DNA of 64,000 bases, taken from contig CM036215.1 of assembly GCA_020631735.1 (NCBI GenBank), positions 9,326,346-9,390,345 on the forward strand, written 5' to 3'. Positions 44,674-57,762 of this stretch are shown here, in pieces; the first letter of the stretch is position 1; each line of letters starts with the position of its first letter. The notes below the pieces were generated by a model. It saw nothing but the letters and a program-made list of their open reading frames with translations, ran no database searches and was not told the origin of the DNA. The position numbers and the translations under genes were made by a program. This stretch comes from Saccharum officinarum (Eukaryota > Streptophyta > Magnoliopsida > Poales > Poaceae).

Positions 44674-45643
44674 GGTATCAATACAATTGGATACATGGAT
44701 AGGTTCAAACTGAAACTGTAAAAATGAACGAAGGCATTTAAGAATGGAATGAGAACATGATTTAAGCATCAGCTCCTCCATCTGTGTCCAAACCTTGTTC
44801 TTGGAATAAATAGAAGGAACGCTCTTATAGTCTTATGACAGTTCTGAACTGCTGCTTTGAGATGTCAAACATTAACAAGTGCCCCACCCTTGCACTTCCA
44901 TTTGTGGCGGCTCCTCAGAAACAATTAAGGAGACGATCAACCAAGACTGAAGCACGGGCATGAGTTCATATTTCTGGTGAAGAAATCGCAATGACTGAAC
45001 CGTTTCATAGGAAGAATGTATTAAAATTATGAAGCACATCTTCTCTACTGCTAGGCGCATAGCTTCTTCGGCAGTGTTTGGGCCTCATAACTGTGAGATT
45101 GCAATAGTTTTTTTTGTCTTAGTGAACTGAGTTGGAAATCTGCAAGATTTATAGCTGTTATGAATGAGTTGGAATGCTGTATTTGCGTACTGTTGTTGGT
45201 GCTGTCGTATGCATAACTGCCATATTATGCATCATCGCGTGTGTTCTGTGGGCAAGGCGGCCGGATACCGTGACTATCAGCACACAAACATGGGCACACA
45301 GTTCGCTCTCGCAGCATGGATCCGAAGCAAACAAACCAATTATATATATTTATATATATTTATTTACATATAATTCCTATAGGCGTGGCTGCCTCACGAT
45401 TCAGCTCGTCTTCTCCGCCCGTCGGCCTCTCTCGCTGCTCCCCTTCCTCTCCCGCAGGCAGTAAAGTCGGCTCCAATCTTAGCCTTAATGGCAGCTTGCT
45501 GCCGCCGAGAAGCTGATTCGTTCTCCCTCTTTTTCTTCTTCTTGGAGGCTATCCTCTAGCTTGGGAATCTCACCTGCAAGCTTCATTATTTTAGCTTATC
45601 CAATCCGGCGACCTAGGTCTCTCAGCTTGGCCGCTGGTCAGTA
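44674..45643. other. Intergenic region and 5' flank of the sulfurtransferase exon
   Basis: HCS1 3' flank, then an AT-rich stretch (TATATATTTATATATATTT near 45340) and a CT-rich 5' leader (45385-45640) for the next exon. No other gene. Confidence 0.5.
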
Positions 45644-45712
45644 ATGCCGCAGGATGATCCGGTTGTTTCTGCTCAGTGGCTGCAAGAGCACCTAGGAATG
45701 CCTGATGTTAAG
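45644..45712 (+). pseudogene. First exon of thiosulfate/3-mercaptopyruvate sulfurtransferase
   Basis: ATG opens MPQDDPVVSAQWLQEHLG followed by MPDVK and a GT donor at 45713. This matches the N-terminus of the plant two-domain rhodanese-type enzymes (STR1/STR2 group), which move sulfur from mercaptopyruvate or thiosulfate. No later exon is found in the remaining 18 kb: copia debris starts within a few hundred bases. The rest may lie beyond the window, or the gene is truncated. Called partial; pseudogene status is inferred. Confidence 0.65.
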
Positions 45713-45714
45713 GT

Positions 45715-45753
45715 AAAAAGAAAAAGAAAAAGAAAAAGAAAAAGAAAAAGAAG
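45715..45753. repeat. (AAAAAG)n microsatellite in the intron after exon 1
   Basis: About six AAAAAG units start two bases after the splice donor. Confidence 0.95.
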
Positions 45754-46383
45754 TCATCTAGTTTGCATGTTCATATTCAGTTCTGAGATACTTTAATAAT
45801 GCTTCCTTCATAAAAAAAGGAAGTTCAGAGATTCTTACTTCTTCTATCCCCTGCGTGTTAGTGGTATGTGGAGAACATAACAGCGTGATTGTCTGTCGAT
45901 TTGATCTTACTTCCTTTTGTGTATTGTGTTCTTATTACTCCCCCTATCTTACTAATTGTAGATAGGTTGAGTTAGCTATGGTCAATAGATGGGGTGATTA
46001 TAAGTATGTGAGGATCATTTCTTCAATTGGCTCAATCTAGATTATGTACCAAAGTTATTTAACTCGGTTTGATCCAAGGACAAGCTTCTTCATCAATGGT
46101 TATCTTGTCCATGTTGAGTTAAACACTTTTAGCTCATTTTTAGACTAAACAATAGGTTCACAAGCCCATAAACATGTCATATGCTATCACTAGATCATAT
46201 CAAACATAGAAGCAATAGTGGTACCATATAAGCATCAAATTTATTTGATTTTCATGAATGAGCCTAATAAGCATAAGGAATGACTAGATGAACTAGGCAT
46301 GTCCTTAGCAAAGGATGTATGCCATGCCAAACAATTTTACCTTTGCTTTGTCGAAAGAGAGGCGTCATATAAGTGGGGGTGCA
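45754..46383. other. Intron remnant and 3' part of a copia element
   Basis: CTCCCCCTATCTTAC near 45939 is, on the minus strand, a purine-rich tract like a copia polypurine tract. No 3' LTR is recognisable beyond it, so the element appears truncated here. Confidence 0.4.
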
Positions 46384-49300
46384 TCAACACATATTTGAGA
46401 AGTAAAGTATGTTCAATTTATTTCTTAGCTTGCAAAATCTATTCTCATCAAGTGGCTTGGTGAATATATCGGCAAGTTGATCTTCGGTGCCAACACTCTC
46501 AATTGAAATGTCACTCTTTTGTTGATGATCTCTTATGAAATGGTGCTGAACATCAATGTGCTTTGTTCTTGCATGTTGAACCGGATTGTTGGTGAGTTTG
46601 ACGGCACTCCCATTGTCACATAGCAATGTCACTTGTTTGAACTTAATTCCAAAATCACCTAAAGTAATTGTGCCCAACAACTATCGGCCGAAATGTACTC
46701 AACTTTGGCTGTTGAATGTGCAACACTATTTTGCTTCTTCGGTGACTAAGACACAAGCGATCTTCCTAATATTGACACGTGCCCGATGTGCTCTTTCTAT
46801 CCACCTTGCATCCCGTATAATCGGAGTCCGAATATCCAACTAACTCAAAGTTTGACCCCTTGGGATACCACAATCCAACATTTTGTGTATGCTTCAAATA
46901 TCTCAATATTCTCTTTGTTGTCTTTAAATGACTTTCTCTAGGTTAGGATTGAATCTTGCGCACATGCATACACTAAACATGACATCTGGCCTTGATGTGG
47001 TCACATAGTGTAGGATTCCAATTATTGACCGATACAACTTTTGATTCACCGTGTTGCCACTAGCATCATTATCTAAATCACTATTCCAAGCTTCTATAGC
47101 ATGTTCTTGATATACTTGCCTTGACTTACAAATGTGTCATTATTTATTTGCTTGATTTGAAGAGCAAGAAAGTAACTAAGCTATCTAATCATGGACATCT
47201 CAAACTCATTTGCCATCATATTTCTAAACTCCTCACAAAAATCTTAATTGGTTGATCCAAAGATGATATCATCAACATAGATTTGCAACATAAACAAGTC
47301 TTTCCTAATCTTCTTAGTGAAGAGAGTGGGGTCAACCTTGCCCATTTTGAACCCTTTAGAGGGTAGGAAGTCCCTCAACTTCTCATACCATGCTCTAGAT
47401 GCTTTCTTCAAGCCATACAATGGCTTTCTCAACTTGTAGACATGGTTGTCATCTTCAAAACCAGGTGGTTGCTCAACATATACCAACTCATTGATGTACC
47501 CATGAGTGCACTCTTCACATCCATTTGATATAGCTTGTTGTGGGCACAAGCATAGGCTAGCAAAATCCTTATTGCTTCCAATCTAGCAACCAGAGCATGT
47601 GTTTCTCCAAAGTCAAAACCTTCAACTGGAGAATAACCATGTGCTACCAATCTTGCTCTGTTCCTTATCACTATCCCATCTTGATCTTGCTTATTCTGAA
47701 AGACTCACTTGGTTTCAATCACATTATGATTTTGAGGCCTCTCTACCAATTTCCATACTTGATTTCTTGTGAAGTTGTTCAACACATCTTCATGCATATA
47801 GCATTAATCTAATTAACATCATTCAAAGCTTCATCTATCTTAGTTGGTTCAAATGATGATATAAATGAATAATGCTCATAAAATAAAGCCAATCTTGATC
47901 TAGTTTGCACACCACTTCTAATATCACCAATGATATGATCCAATGGATGGTCTCTTGCAACATTGGTCGGTTGGAGAACTTGAGTTTGATTGCTTGCATT
48001 TAGTTGATCATTTGATTGATTCACTTGAGATGAACAAGCCACTTGTTGATCTTGCTCACTGCCATGTGTACCACTTGTACTAGCCTGATTTTCATTGACT
48101 ATCACATTTGGAGTAGGTAGCACTTGATTCTTGTCATCTTCAACACCAGTCACTTCTTTAGGCCTTATATCACCAACATCCATGTTCTTCATTGCATTGA
48201 CCAATTGAGTGCCTCTCACATCATCTAAGTTCTCATCTTCATCTTAGGAACCTTTGGTTTCATTAAACTCAACATCATGAACTTCCTCAAGTGTACCACT
48301 AATCAAATTCTAAACTCTATAAGTCTTGCTTGTAGTGGAGTATCCAAGTAGAAACCCTTCATCACACTTCTTCTTAAACTTGCTCAATCTAGTACCTTTC
48401 TTAAAGATATAGCATTTACACCTAAACACTCTAAAGTATGCAATGTTGGGCTTTCTTCCATTTAATAGCTTATATGGTGTCTTCTCCATTATTGGATGAC
48501 AATAAAGGCGGTTGTTACAATAGCAAGCCATGTTGATTGCTTTGGCCCAAAAAGAATGACTCATATTGTACTCACTAATAAGCATAGACCTTGCCATATC
48601 AATCAATGTTCTATTCTTTCTCTCAATAAAGCCATTTGATTATGGAGTGGACTTGGCCAAGAATCAAAGTAATTCCAAATTCTTCATATAACTCATCAAT
48701 TCTAGTATTTTTAAACTCACCACCATTGTTACTTCTAACTTTCTTGATGGTTGTTTTAAACTCATTGTGACATCTCTTGATGAATGATTTGAAATTTGCA
48801 AACACATTTTTATATACTAGAAAGAAGACACATGTGTATCTTGTGAAATCATCCACTATCACAAAGTCATACTTATTTTCTCCAATACTAGTGTATGATG
48901 TTGGTCCAAATAAATCCATGTACAACAACTCAAATGGTTTGCAAGTGCTCATCATGCTTTTCTTAGGATGGGTGTTTTCAACTTGTCGGCTTGACAAGAG
49001 CTATGCAGTCTATCCTTCTCAAATATCACATCTTTCAAGCTCTTAACTAGATCATGTTCTATTCAATTGTTTCATTCCAACATGTCCAAGCCTTCTATGC
49101 CATAACCAACCAATGGTAGACTTAGTGAACAAACGTATTGACAATTGAGCTTCACTAGCATTAAAAACCACCAAGTACAGATTCTCATATCTAAATCCTT
49201 TGAATATCAAGTTAGAGCCATCTACACTTATGATCTCTACATTTATCAACTCCAAATATGCACTTAAATCCAAGATCAAACAGTTGCGCTACCGACAATA

Positions 49301-51627
49301 GGTTGAAGTTGAGAGATTCTACTAGCAACACATTTGAAATGCTCATGTCATTGGATATAGCAATCTTACCAAGCCCTTTGACATTGCCTTTGCCATTGTC
49401 ACCAAATGTGATACTATCAAACCCATTGTTGCCACTTGTATTAATTGAATTGAACATTCTTGAATCACCGATCATGTGTTATGTGCATCCACTATCAAGC
49501 ACCCAATGCCTTCCTCCGGCTTTATATTTGACCTATAAAAGAAGATCAATTCTTTTTAGGTACTCAAACTTGCTTGGATCCTTGAAGGTTAGTAACTAGG
49601 CTCTTGGACACCCAAATGGCTTTCTTCTTTGAGCCCACAATAGGTGTACTAATGAACTTAACCTTTACACCATTGGTACCCTTGGTAAGCAAATAACAAG
49701 AATCAAATTTAATTGAGGATACATTAGCATTCTTGTTCTTGTATTATTGCTCTATATGCCCAACTTGCTTGCATCTATTGCAAAACCGATCATTGCTCTT
49801 CAAAAAGCTAGCTTTAGGAGTAGCAAAGGTCGTCTTGCCTTTTTTAGGGTATAGGTCAATCCCTCTTTATTGAGAGAAAATCTTTGGCTATCTAAGCACT
49901 TTAGCAAGCGAGCCTCACCACCATAGGCATTGCCTAAGGCACGAGTGAGCTCATTGACCTCCTTTTTCAAGGTCCCATTCTCAACCATAAGTGAGGCATC
50001 ATAAGTGAAACCATCACTAGTGGATGAGGTAGTAGTAAATGAGCTACAAGAAGAGTTAGTGGGAGCAACAATAATAGGCTCAAAGAAAGATTCATTAAGT
50101 AAATCACAAGTTGAGCCTACGTCACATGTCACAACAACCTCCTTAACTTAGCTAAAGAGAGTGGAGTGAGCCTTTTTAAGCTTAGTGTGAGCCTTACCAA
50201 GCTTCTCATGGGCTTCCTTTAGCCTCTCATGAGTAGTATTGAGCTCATCAAAGGATTGCTCAAGAGCATCATGCTTCTTGTGCAATTCTTTGCACTCCTT
50301 TCTCTTCTCCATATAAGAGTGATCTTGTTCTAACATGTCCATGAGGTCTTTCTTTGAGTACTCCTCATCATCACTCTCACTATTGTCACTCTCATCATTA
50401 GATTGTACCTTAGTTGGCTTAGCCATGAAGCATGTCGATGGAGTGTCAAATAGAGAAGGCTTGTTATTGATAGCAATGCTAGCAAGTGCCTTCTTCTTGG
50501 TGGTCTTCCTCTCATCATCAATATCATCATCATCATCATCACTAGAGGAAGCATCACTATCTCATGTGACACAATAAGAGTGACCCTTCTTCTTCTTATT
50601 CTTGAAGGTCATCTTCTTCTCCTTCTTTTCCTTCTTCTTCTTATCCTCATCATTGTCACTATTGTAAGGGCATTCGGCTACCAAGTGATCCTTGCACTTG
50701 CACTTGTAGCACCTCCTTGGTTGATCCTTGTTCTTAGATTGATTTATTCTCTTTCTTTGCACCATAGCCTTTTTTCTTCATGAACTTACCAAAGCAGTGC
50801 ACAAAGAGAGCCATCTCTTCATCTTCATCACCACCACTAGCTTGATCATCATCACTTTATTCTTCCTTCTTTGCTTTGCTCTTGCCCTTGGTAGATGAAG
50901 TGCCAGCTTTGAATGCCACACTTTTCTTCTTCTTTTCCTCTTCTTGGTCAACCCCCACCCTTTCCACATAGTATGTCTCATCGGTCATGACATCGCCTAG
51001 CACTTGGTTTGGGGTTAAATCCTTCAAAGCCGCCTCTCACAATTATAGTGACCAATGTACCAAACCTTGGAGGCAAGCATCTTATGAACTGGTGGGAGAA
51101 GTCCTCATCACTTATCTTCTCACCCACACCCTTGAGGTCATTAACAATTACTTATAGCCTATAGAACATCTTTGGAATGCTCTCATCATCCTTCATCTTG
51201 AAGCTTGTCAACTTGTCATTGAGGATGTATAATTTTACACTTTTGATCACTGGTGTGCCCTCATAGATTTCTTTTGATCTATTCCAAACCTTATGTGCTC
51301 TCTCAAGATCTTTGATTTGCTCAAACACTTTTGAATCAATTGCATTATAGATAGTGTTGAAAGTCGTAGTGTTGCATGCTTGTTCTCTAGCTCCCTTGCA
51401 ATTGGATTGGTAGGATCAAGAATAACATAGTCACTCTCTATCACATCCCACACCTTATCATTGATTGAACCCAAATACATCTTCATCTTTCTCTTCCAAT
51501 AATCATAAGATGTGTCATCAAAGAATGGTGGTTTGCCCCCAACATATGGTTGAACACAATTTGAGACATTTTGACACTGAAGGTTGTTAAGCTTTAATCA
51601 AATAGTGACCATGGCTCTGATACCACT
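46384..51627 (-). pseudogene. SIRE/Opie-like copia gag-pol, heavily decayed
   Basis: Domains in order on the minus strand: gag (51247-51486), an acidic/coiled region with a CCHC knuckle CYKCKCKDHLVAEC (about 50680-50725) and KLGKAHTKLKKAH heptads (50148-50426), protease DSGC followed by a stop (about 49475-49495), integrase zinc block WLWHRRLGHVGMKQLN (49052-49110), integrase core (48623-48997) and C-terminal part (48310-48606), a linker (47809-48219), reverse transcriptase with YVDDIIFGS (about 47250-47280) and RNase H with LADIFTKPL (46384-46680). Dozens of stops and shifts make it much older than the copy at the left edge. Confidence 0.85.
51609..51625 (-). other. Primer binding site of the second copia element
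   Basis: CCATGGCTCTGATACCA on the plus strand is the complement of TGGTATCAGAGCCATGG, the canonical initiator-tRNA-Met site, two bases from the LTR edge. Confidence 0.92.
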
Positions 51628-52830
51628 TGAAAGGTCCTAAATGGCTAGAGGGAGTGAATAGCCTAATAAAATTTTCTACAAAAGCACTATAGCAATGTGA
51701 TTAGTAAAACAAATGGCATAATACAAGTTTTGCTCTAGCTCTAGTTAGTGTTGCAAGACACCTACCCAAAATACTAGTGAATTATGATCTCTATGGCACT
51801 CAATGATAATGTCACTACTTTACCAACTAGGAGCTAGTGCCAACCTAGTAAGATCAACTAATTACTTCTAGTTACTAAACTAAGCTACACTAGGTAAACT
51901 AAAGCTACCACTACACAAGTATATATGAATGTAAATACAAGAGAAGTGGTGAATGATGTACCAAGCCGGCAAGAGTTAAATCAATAAGAATATCAATTGA
52001 CACCAAGATTTATCCAGAGGTTCACTTGCTTGCTGACAAGCTACGTCCTCGTTGTGATGACGCACTCACTTGGTGGTTTACACACTAATTGGCATACACA
52101 AGCCAAACCCTACACAAGGGTGCCATAAGAACCAACACAAGATGAGGGTACACAAGTCACGAGCATTCCACTAGAGTGCCTTTTGGTGCTCCACCGGGGA
52201 ATAAGCCCAAGAACCCCTCACAATCACAATCAAGAGTGGCCACGAATAATCACCAACTCATGCCAAAGTTCCTCCGCTGCTCCAAGCAATCTAGGTGGTG
52301 GCAACCACCAAGAGTAACAAGAAACCCGCAACAAGAATGATCCCCAAGTGCCACTAGATGCAATCACTCAAGCAAATGCACTTTGGATCACTCCCAACTC
52401 ACTGGATGCACAACCAAGGAAGAGAATGAGTGAGAGAGGTTTGGCTTAGCTCACAAGGATGTATCAATGATCAAATGTCCAAGAGTGTGAGCCAGAGCTG
52501 GCCAAATTCTATTTATAGAGCCCAAGGGCTCACTAGTTGTTATGCCCACGTGGAGCCTTCAGATCGAGCTCCGGACCTAGACTCCCGAGAGGTCTGGATG
52601 AGGTCTAGTTCCTCGCTGCAGCCAACCACGAGTCGCCACGCGTCCTTGCGTTTGAAAATAGCCATTGGTGCGCACAAAGGCTTCTGACACTGCTCCAGAC
52701 TGTGCTTCGGACTGAGGGTCTAGACCAATGCTGACCCCAGTTCAGATCTCTTCAGAGAGGTACCATAGAGCCAAATAGGCTCTGGACCGAGTGTAGACCC
52801 CACCTCCGGACCAACGGCCACGAGGTGTCA
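51628..52830 (-). repeat. 5' LTR of the second copia element, distal end unclear
   Basis: Begins TGAAAGGTCCTAAATGGC next to the primer site. LTR-like sequence with CCGGAC/CTCCGGACC motifs continues to about 52830. The outer end and target duplication could not be identified, so it may be truncated. Confidence 0.6.
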
Positions 52831-54003
52831 TTTGTCAGTAAAAGGGCCATGCATGCAATTTGTGGCGCGTGCTGTGGGTACGGTACATTGGAAGACAGGG
52901 ATGCAGCAAGATACAACAGTAGCAGAGTTACCTACATGTGTGGCGTGAGTTCGTTTTTCTTGGTCCCACCCCTGGGTGGAAGCCAGAAGCTTAAGGCGGT
53001 GCATGGCTCGGCTGCTACATACCATATGATAAAACTAGCTAACGACCACATAACATACATACCTGTCGTCTCATCAGCCGGTGTATGTTAGCGAATCAAA
53101 TCGGTGAGCCAGCCTCCATTCCTGGCCATCGATTATCGAGGATGCTGCCGCGAGGGAGGGAGAGAGTCTAGCCGGGAGAGGGCTAGCAAGGCGTACGTCT
53201 TCGTCCATCGACTCCTCTGGTAATCCACCAGCAAGTGGCAGCCATGGCGACGGAGGAAGTGCTCCACCGCCTTGTGCAAATAGATTTCCACCAGAGCTGT
53301 TGGACCGTATTCTGCTTCCGCTATGCCACGCCGATGTGCGCGCATTGTTGCTTGAGCCCCAGGAACCACCACTAGCTCCACATTCCTTAGCTTGCTTCTT
53401 GGCTGCAATCTTTGCATCGGGCCTTACTTGTTGGCATGGTTTTATTTCGCCGTGCCGCCGGCCATCACACTTGTTCTTCTTGTGTCCCGTGCTCATTTGT
53501 TCGTCATGGTAAATTGAAAGCTAAACAGATAGCGTCGTTGTAGGTTCTTACTTGCGTTTCATTCTTGGTGCTGGCCTAGATCGGATGATTTCTAGCACGA
53601 CGAGCGCATTTTTTTTGGTTTTCTTTGGCTGCCGCGTCTAGCCAGCTTGCTTCTTGCACCCTCCATCTTCAAATCATTCATTCGTTCATTCCTACCATCG
53701 CATCGCAAGCTTTACTGTAGCATATGTATCGGGGTCATCGACGACGAGTAGCCTATCTAGCAATGTTTTAAATAGCAGGCTATGATATTTAGCGGCGACC
53801 TTCTCCAAAAGCTATAAAAAGCTATAGCGGGCTATAGCGTAAGCTAATCATTTGCAGTTTTATAGAAACATAAAAAATCTTAATGAATTGTGCACACAAA
53901 CATTTTAACTAGACGAATATTTTATGAACATAAATACTCAAATACATGTAGAATATCTAGAAGAATATGTTTTCAAGTCCATTATGTTGGAACCGATAGT
54001 TCT
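52831..54003. other. Mostly unassigned, possible gene fragment
   Basis: At 53225-53512 the plus strand reads ATGGCGACGGAGGAAGTGC and, in another frame, PPELLDRILLPLCHADVRAL, which resembles the start of an F-box-like helix. It is short and frame-broken, so no gene is called. At 53765-53850 a GCTATAGCGGGCTATAGC motif with inverted parts suggests a MITE fragment. Confidence 0.3.
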
Positions 54004-54241
54004 GAACAAGGACAAGAGAGAGGTGGAGGAGGAGCTCGACCGTGGAAAAGGGACACACTAGAGTTTTGAATAAGTGAAAACGAGTGGGAGGTGAGGTCCC
54101 TTGCCTCTATGCCTTTGTGCATTTATATAGTCAATGGCTATTTATAAGTGACCCCTTGGTACGGTTGGATTTCACATAACACTACTCAGCTACTAGTTTG
54201 GCCTCTTATAGGGGGAGATTTGGCCTATATACCTCATGGGT
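54004..54241 (-). repeat. LTR promoter-like segment, inverted relative of 63768-64000
   Basis: Read on the minus strand it follows the end of the window from CCCATGAGGTATAT through a TATATAAATG box to CACTTATTCAAAACTCTA, with many substitutions. Confidence 0.65.
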
Positions 54242-55095
54242 AAGATGGCGGACTAGAGGGGGATAAATAGTTCTTTTTAAAATTAATCGCACCGGCTAAC
54301 CGAAATAAATGCAAAATTACAACTATCGGTCTAGCCAAGACTACACTTCTCTATCTAAGTTCACAAACACCTTATAAAGATCATAATTAGGCAACAAAGG
54401 TGTTAGGCTAGCTAGAGCTTACCTAAACAATTCTAGTTAGCAAGGTCATACAAACCTATACAACTAGTACTTTGGCAACCGGGGGAGCTCTTACACAATT
54501 TAGTAAGTAAAAGCACAAAGCCACCTAAGCTCAGTAGCAATGCTCATTAACAATGCTACACAAGCTAAATTAGATAGCGCAAAATTACTTAGCTACACAA
54601 ACTAAACAATGTGACTAACAAGGTTACTAAAATCAAATTAGCCACGCAAGAGAGCTACTTCTATGCTACACAAGTAAGAAGGTAACTAGCAAGCTACACA
54701 AGCTAACCAATTACAAGAGCAACTACACAAGCACAATGTATATGAAAGTAATTACAAGCTTGTGTAAAGAGGATGTAAACCAATAGGAAGACAAGGATGA
54801 CATGATAATTTTTATCCCGAGGTTCACGTGCTTGCCAACACGATAGTTCCCGTTGTTCGACCGCTCACTTGGTGGTTCACCGGCTAATTGGCATCACCCA
54901 CCTAGCCGTCTAGGAGGTGGTAACCTCCAAGAGTAATAAGCATCATCGGCTTGCAACATGATCACCTAGTACCACTCGATGCAACCTCACAATGCAATCG
55001 CACTAGAATCGCTCTCTCACACAATCGGATGAACACTATCAAGTATATGTGAGATGGAGGGCTTCCAAGCACACCTACACAAGCCACCAAGGCTC
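54242..55095. repeat. LTR-derived sequence left of a palindromic element
   Basis: GTAAGATGGCGGACTAGAGG resembles the solo-LTR edge at 34648 (ATGGTCGACTAGAGG), and the following text has the same CCTAAACAATTCTAGTT block. No coding sequence. It continues right of the inserted palindrome at 56305. Confidence 0.55.
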
Positions 55096-56296
55096 GGAGA
55101 ATTTTTATAATTTAATCCTTTTTTAATAAATATTTTAATATTAACCGCCTCAAAAAATATTTTGCATCTGGTAGCTCCTTTGGTCGCGCCAGTCCCGCTG
55201 GCGCGACCAAATAATATAGTCGCGCCACATGCGTTGGCGCGGCAAGATACGACACATTCGATGGCATTTTCGACATGAAAAAGCTCGTTGTGCCACTCCC
55301 GCTGACGTGACATTTTTGTCTTGTCGCGTCACTGGGAGTGGCGTGACAAGACTGAACATTCAAAACATCATAACTCTTCGATACGATGTTGGATGAAGAT
55401 GGTTTTTATGTAAAAATGTAGATCTCGATCTACAACTTTCTAGTTTTGAGTTTTTTCGTTTGACCACGTTAAGATGCTCAACAAATTATATAAAGTTTCA
55501 GCACTAAAATGATCGTGTATTAGCGCTGGTCACATTAGAAAAATAATATATTTTTTTGTATGGATTCAAATGAAGATATCATTTATATCAAAGTTGTAGC
55601 TCTCAATAAGATCTACAACTTTGTAGTTTTGAGTTTTTACATTTGAGGTGGTTAAGATGCTCGAGAAAATAATATAAAGTTTCAGCACGAATATGCTTCT
55701 AAAGCTTTATATTATTTTCTTGAGCGTTTTAACGACTTCAAATGTAAAAATTCAAAACTAAAAAGTTGTAGATCTCATTGATAGCTACAACTTTTATATA
55801 AAAAGTATTTCCATTTAAATCCATACAAAAAATATATTATTTTTCTAATGCGACAAACGCTAATACGTGATCATTTTAGTCCTAAAACATTATATAATTT
55901 TTTTTGAGCATCTTATCACTGTCAAACGAAAAAACTCAAAACTAAAAAGTTGTAGATCTCGTCGAGATCTACAATTTTCATATAAAAATCATCTTCATTC
56001 AACATCGTATTGAAGAGTTATGAATTTTTGAAAGTTCAGTCTTGTCTCACCACTCCCGGTGGTGCGACAAAACAATACTGTCACGCCAATGAGAGTGGCG
56101 CGACAAGTCTTTCCACGTCGGAAACACTGTCGAATGTGTCGTATCTTGCCGCGCCAACGCATGTAGCACGATTACTTTATTTGGTCACGTCAGCGGGACT
56201 AGCGCGACCAAAGGGGCTACCTGATGCAGAATATTTTCTAGGGCGGTTAATATTAAAATATTTATTAAAAAAGGATTAAAATTTTTAAAAACATCC
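55096..56296. mobile_element. Palindromic Mutator-type element (1.2 kb)
   Basis: Two ~600-bp inverted arms. Ends GGAGAATTTTTATAATTTAATCC on the left (two parts) and the near-complement of GGATGTTTTTAAAAATTTTAATCC on the right. Flanked by CCAAGGCTC/CCAAGGCTT (55087-55095 and 56297-56305), a 9-bp duplication with one mismatch. Inner arms contain GGTCGCGCCAGTCCCGC and its inverted partner. The paired open frames in the arms (55112-55363 minus, 56010-56279 plus) mirror each other and are a consequence of symmetry. Confidence 0.82.
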
Positions 56297-56305
56297 CCAA
56301 GGCTT

Positions 56306-56911
56306 AAGGGTGCTCAGCAACCATCCCAAGGCCGACGAATGTTTGGTTTTATAGCCTCCAAGAAAATAGAGCCGTTGTACCCCTTCACTGGGCACTTTTC
56401 AAACTGACCGGACTCACCTGTTGAACTGACCGGACACACAGGTCGGATGTTGCAGTAGCATCCAATCAATGTTTCAATAGCATCCGAGGAAAGTTACAAT
56501 AGACACTAGGTATGTTCTTCAAGTAGTATTAGTACCTTGGTTATAATGTTGATCTCACAGGGTATCTAGTGTTTTTGTTTTCAAGTGGTATCTTGCTAAC
56601 CATGATGTTAAGGATGAAACTTATAGGTGCTACTCTGATTGGTATCACACTACAAAGGTTTAATTTTTACACCTTAGCATCATTTGGTAGTAATTACTCT
56701 CTCACAATTCCTATCCTTGCATATGTGCTAGTTTCAAACTAAACACTCTAGCATATATGTAGGGGGAGCTAATACTACCAATTCAGGTTTGCGGTACTTG
56801 TCCAAAATCCTTTACACATGGTAAAATTACTTGGGCAAGCAACTCAAATCCATTTGAGCTTAATTTCTATATCTTCGTAGAGTTGTCGTCAATTACCAAA
56901 AAGGGGAAGAT
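56306..56911. repeat. Copia LTR/3' internal debris ending in a polypurine tract
   Basis: Contains GACCGGAC LTR motifs, TTCAAGTGGTATC, a GTAGGGGGAGC run (56758-56768) and ends AAAAAGGGGAAGAT, a polypurine tract directly before an LTR start. Confidence 0.55.
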
Positions 56912-57762
56912 TGAAAGGTCTTTGCTTAGTTTTGGTAATTGAGTGACAACTTAGGTGGACTAATATGTGTTTGTATGAGATGCACAGGTGATTAGTCCAC
57001 AGGTACATGTGTGTGAGCAATACATGCTGTGGAGGTGAAATGATTTGGTTTTGTTGCAAAACTTACACATGTGACGAAGGAGCTCATTGCATATGAGACA
57101 GGACATGGAGTCATATGAATAAGGTGGAGAAGATCAAGATATGAATTGGCTTGATAGACTGATTGCAAGCGTGAAGGGCAAGTTGGAGGCTTTAGAGTGA
57201 TGGACCGGCGGTGGAGCTTGAGCAAAACTTGGCACCGATGGACGATGGCAACTGTAAATAGCAAGTGAAGTCAAGATCGATGAACCAACAAGGCCACATG
57301 ATGATATGAAGTGGATCATATTATTTGTGATATTGTTAGTGCATGTGTTGCATCGACATTGGAGAAGATGGAATGAAATGCGCAAGGCAAAGGTATAACA
57401 TAAATGGTATTTTATTTCACCGGTCTAAGTTGAGTAGAGAAGTGCTTGATCGAATTTAGGATAGATAGTCATACTATAAAGAGGAGAAATCTTTTAGTTG
57501 CAACGATTATCTAGTGCCACTAAGTGTGCGTTTCATTTGCATATGCATTGCGCGTAGTGACGTGGTGAGGTGCATGAGAAAGCTTAGGAAAATTCTTTGT
57601 GAAAAGCTATCTCAAGTGCTAAAATTGGTTTGGTGCTTTTTGGGATGAGATAGCACTTGTTTTGGGCATGTTGTGAAGTCTAACTGGAATTTCTTGCTCA
57701 TAGTCCTAATTATTCTAGTTAGAGGTGCTTTGTTTGTTTGACGTAATTAGCTGAAAATTTAG
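56912..57762 (+). repeat. Copia LTR, plus orientation
   Basis: Starts TGAAAGGTCTTTGCTTAG after the polypurine tract and continues with TTTTGGTAATTGAGTGACAAC, the SIRE/Opie-like LTR beginning. Its right edge was not found and no primer site is visible before the gag remnant. Confidence 0.6.

Noticed and set aside
53300..53512. F-box gene
   Set aside because: Only about 20 residues resemble an F-box helix, the frame has no continuation and no splice context; noted as a fragment at most.
55112..56279. Paired similar proteins on opposite strands
   Set aside because: Their likeness is due to palindrome symmetry, with no recognised domain.
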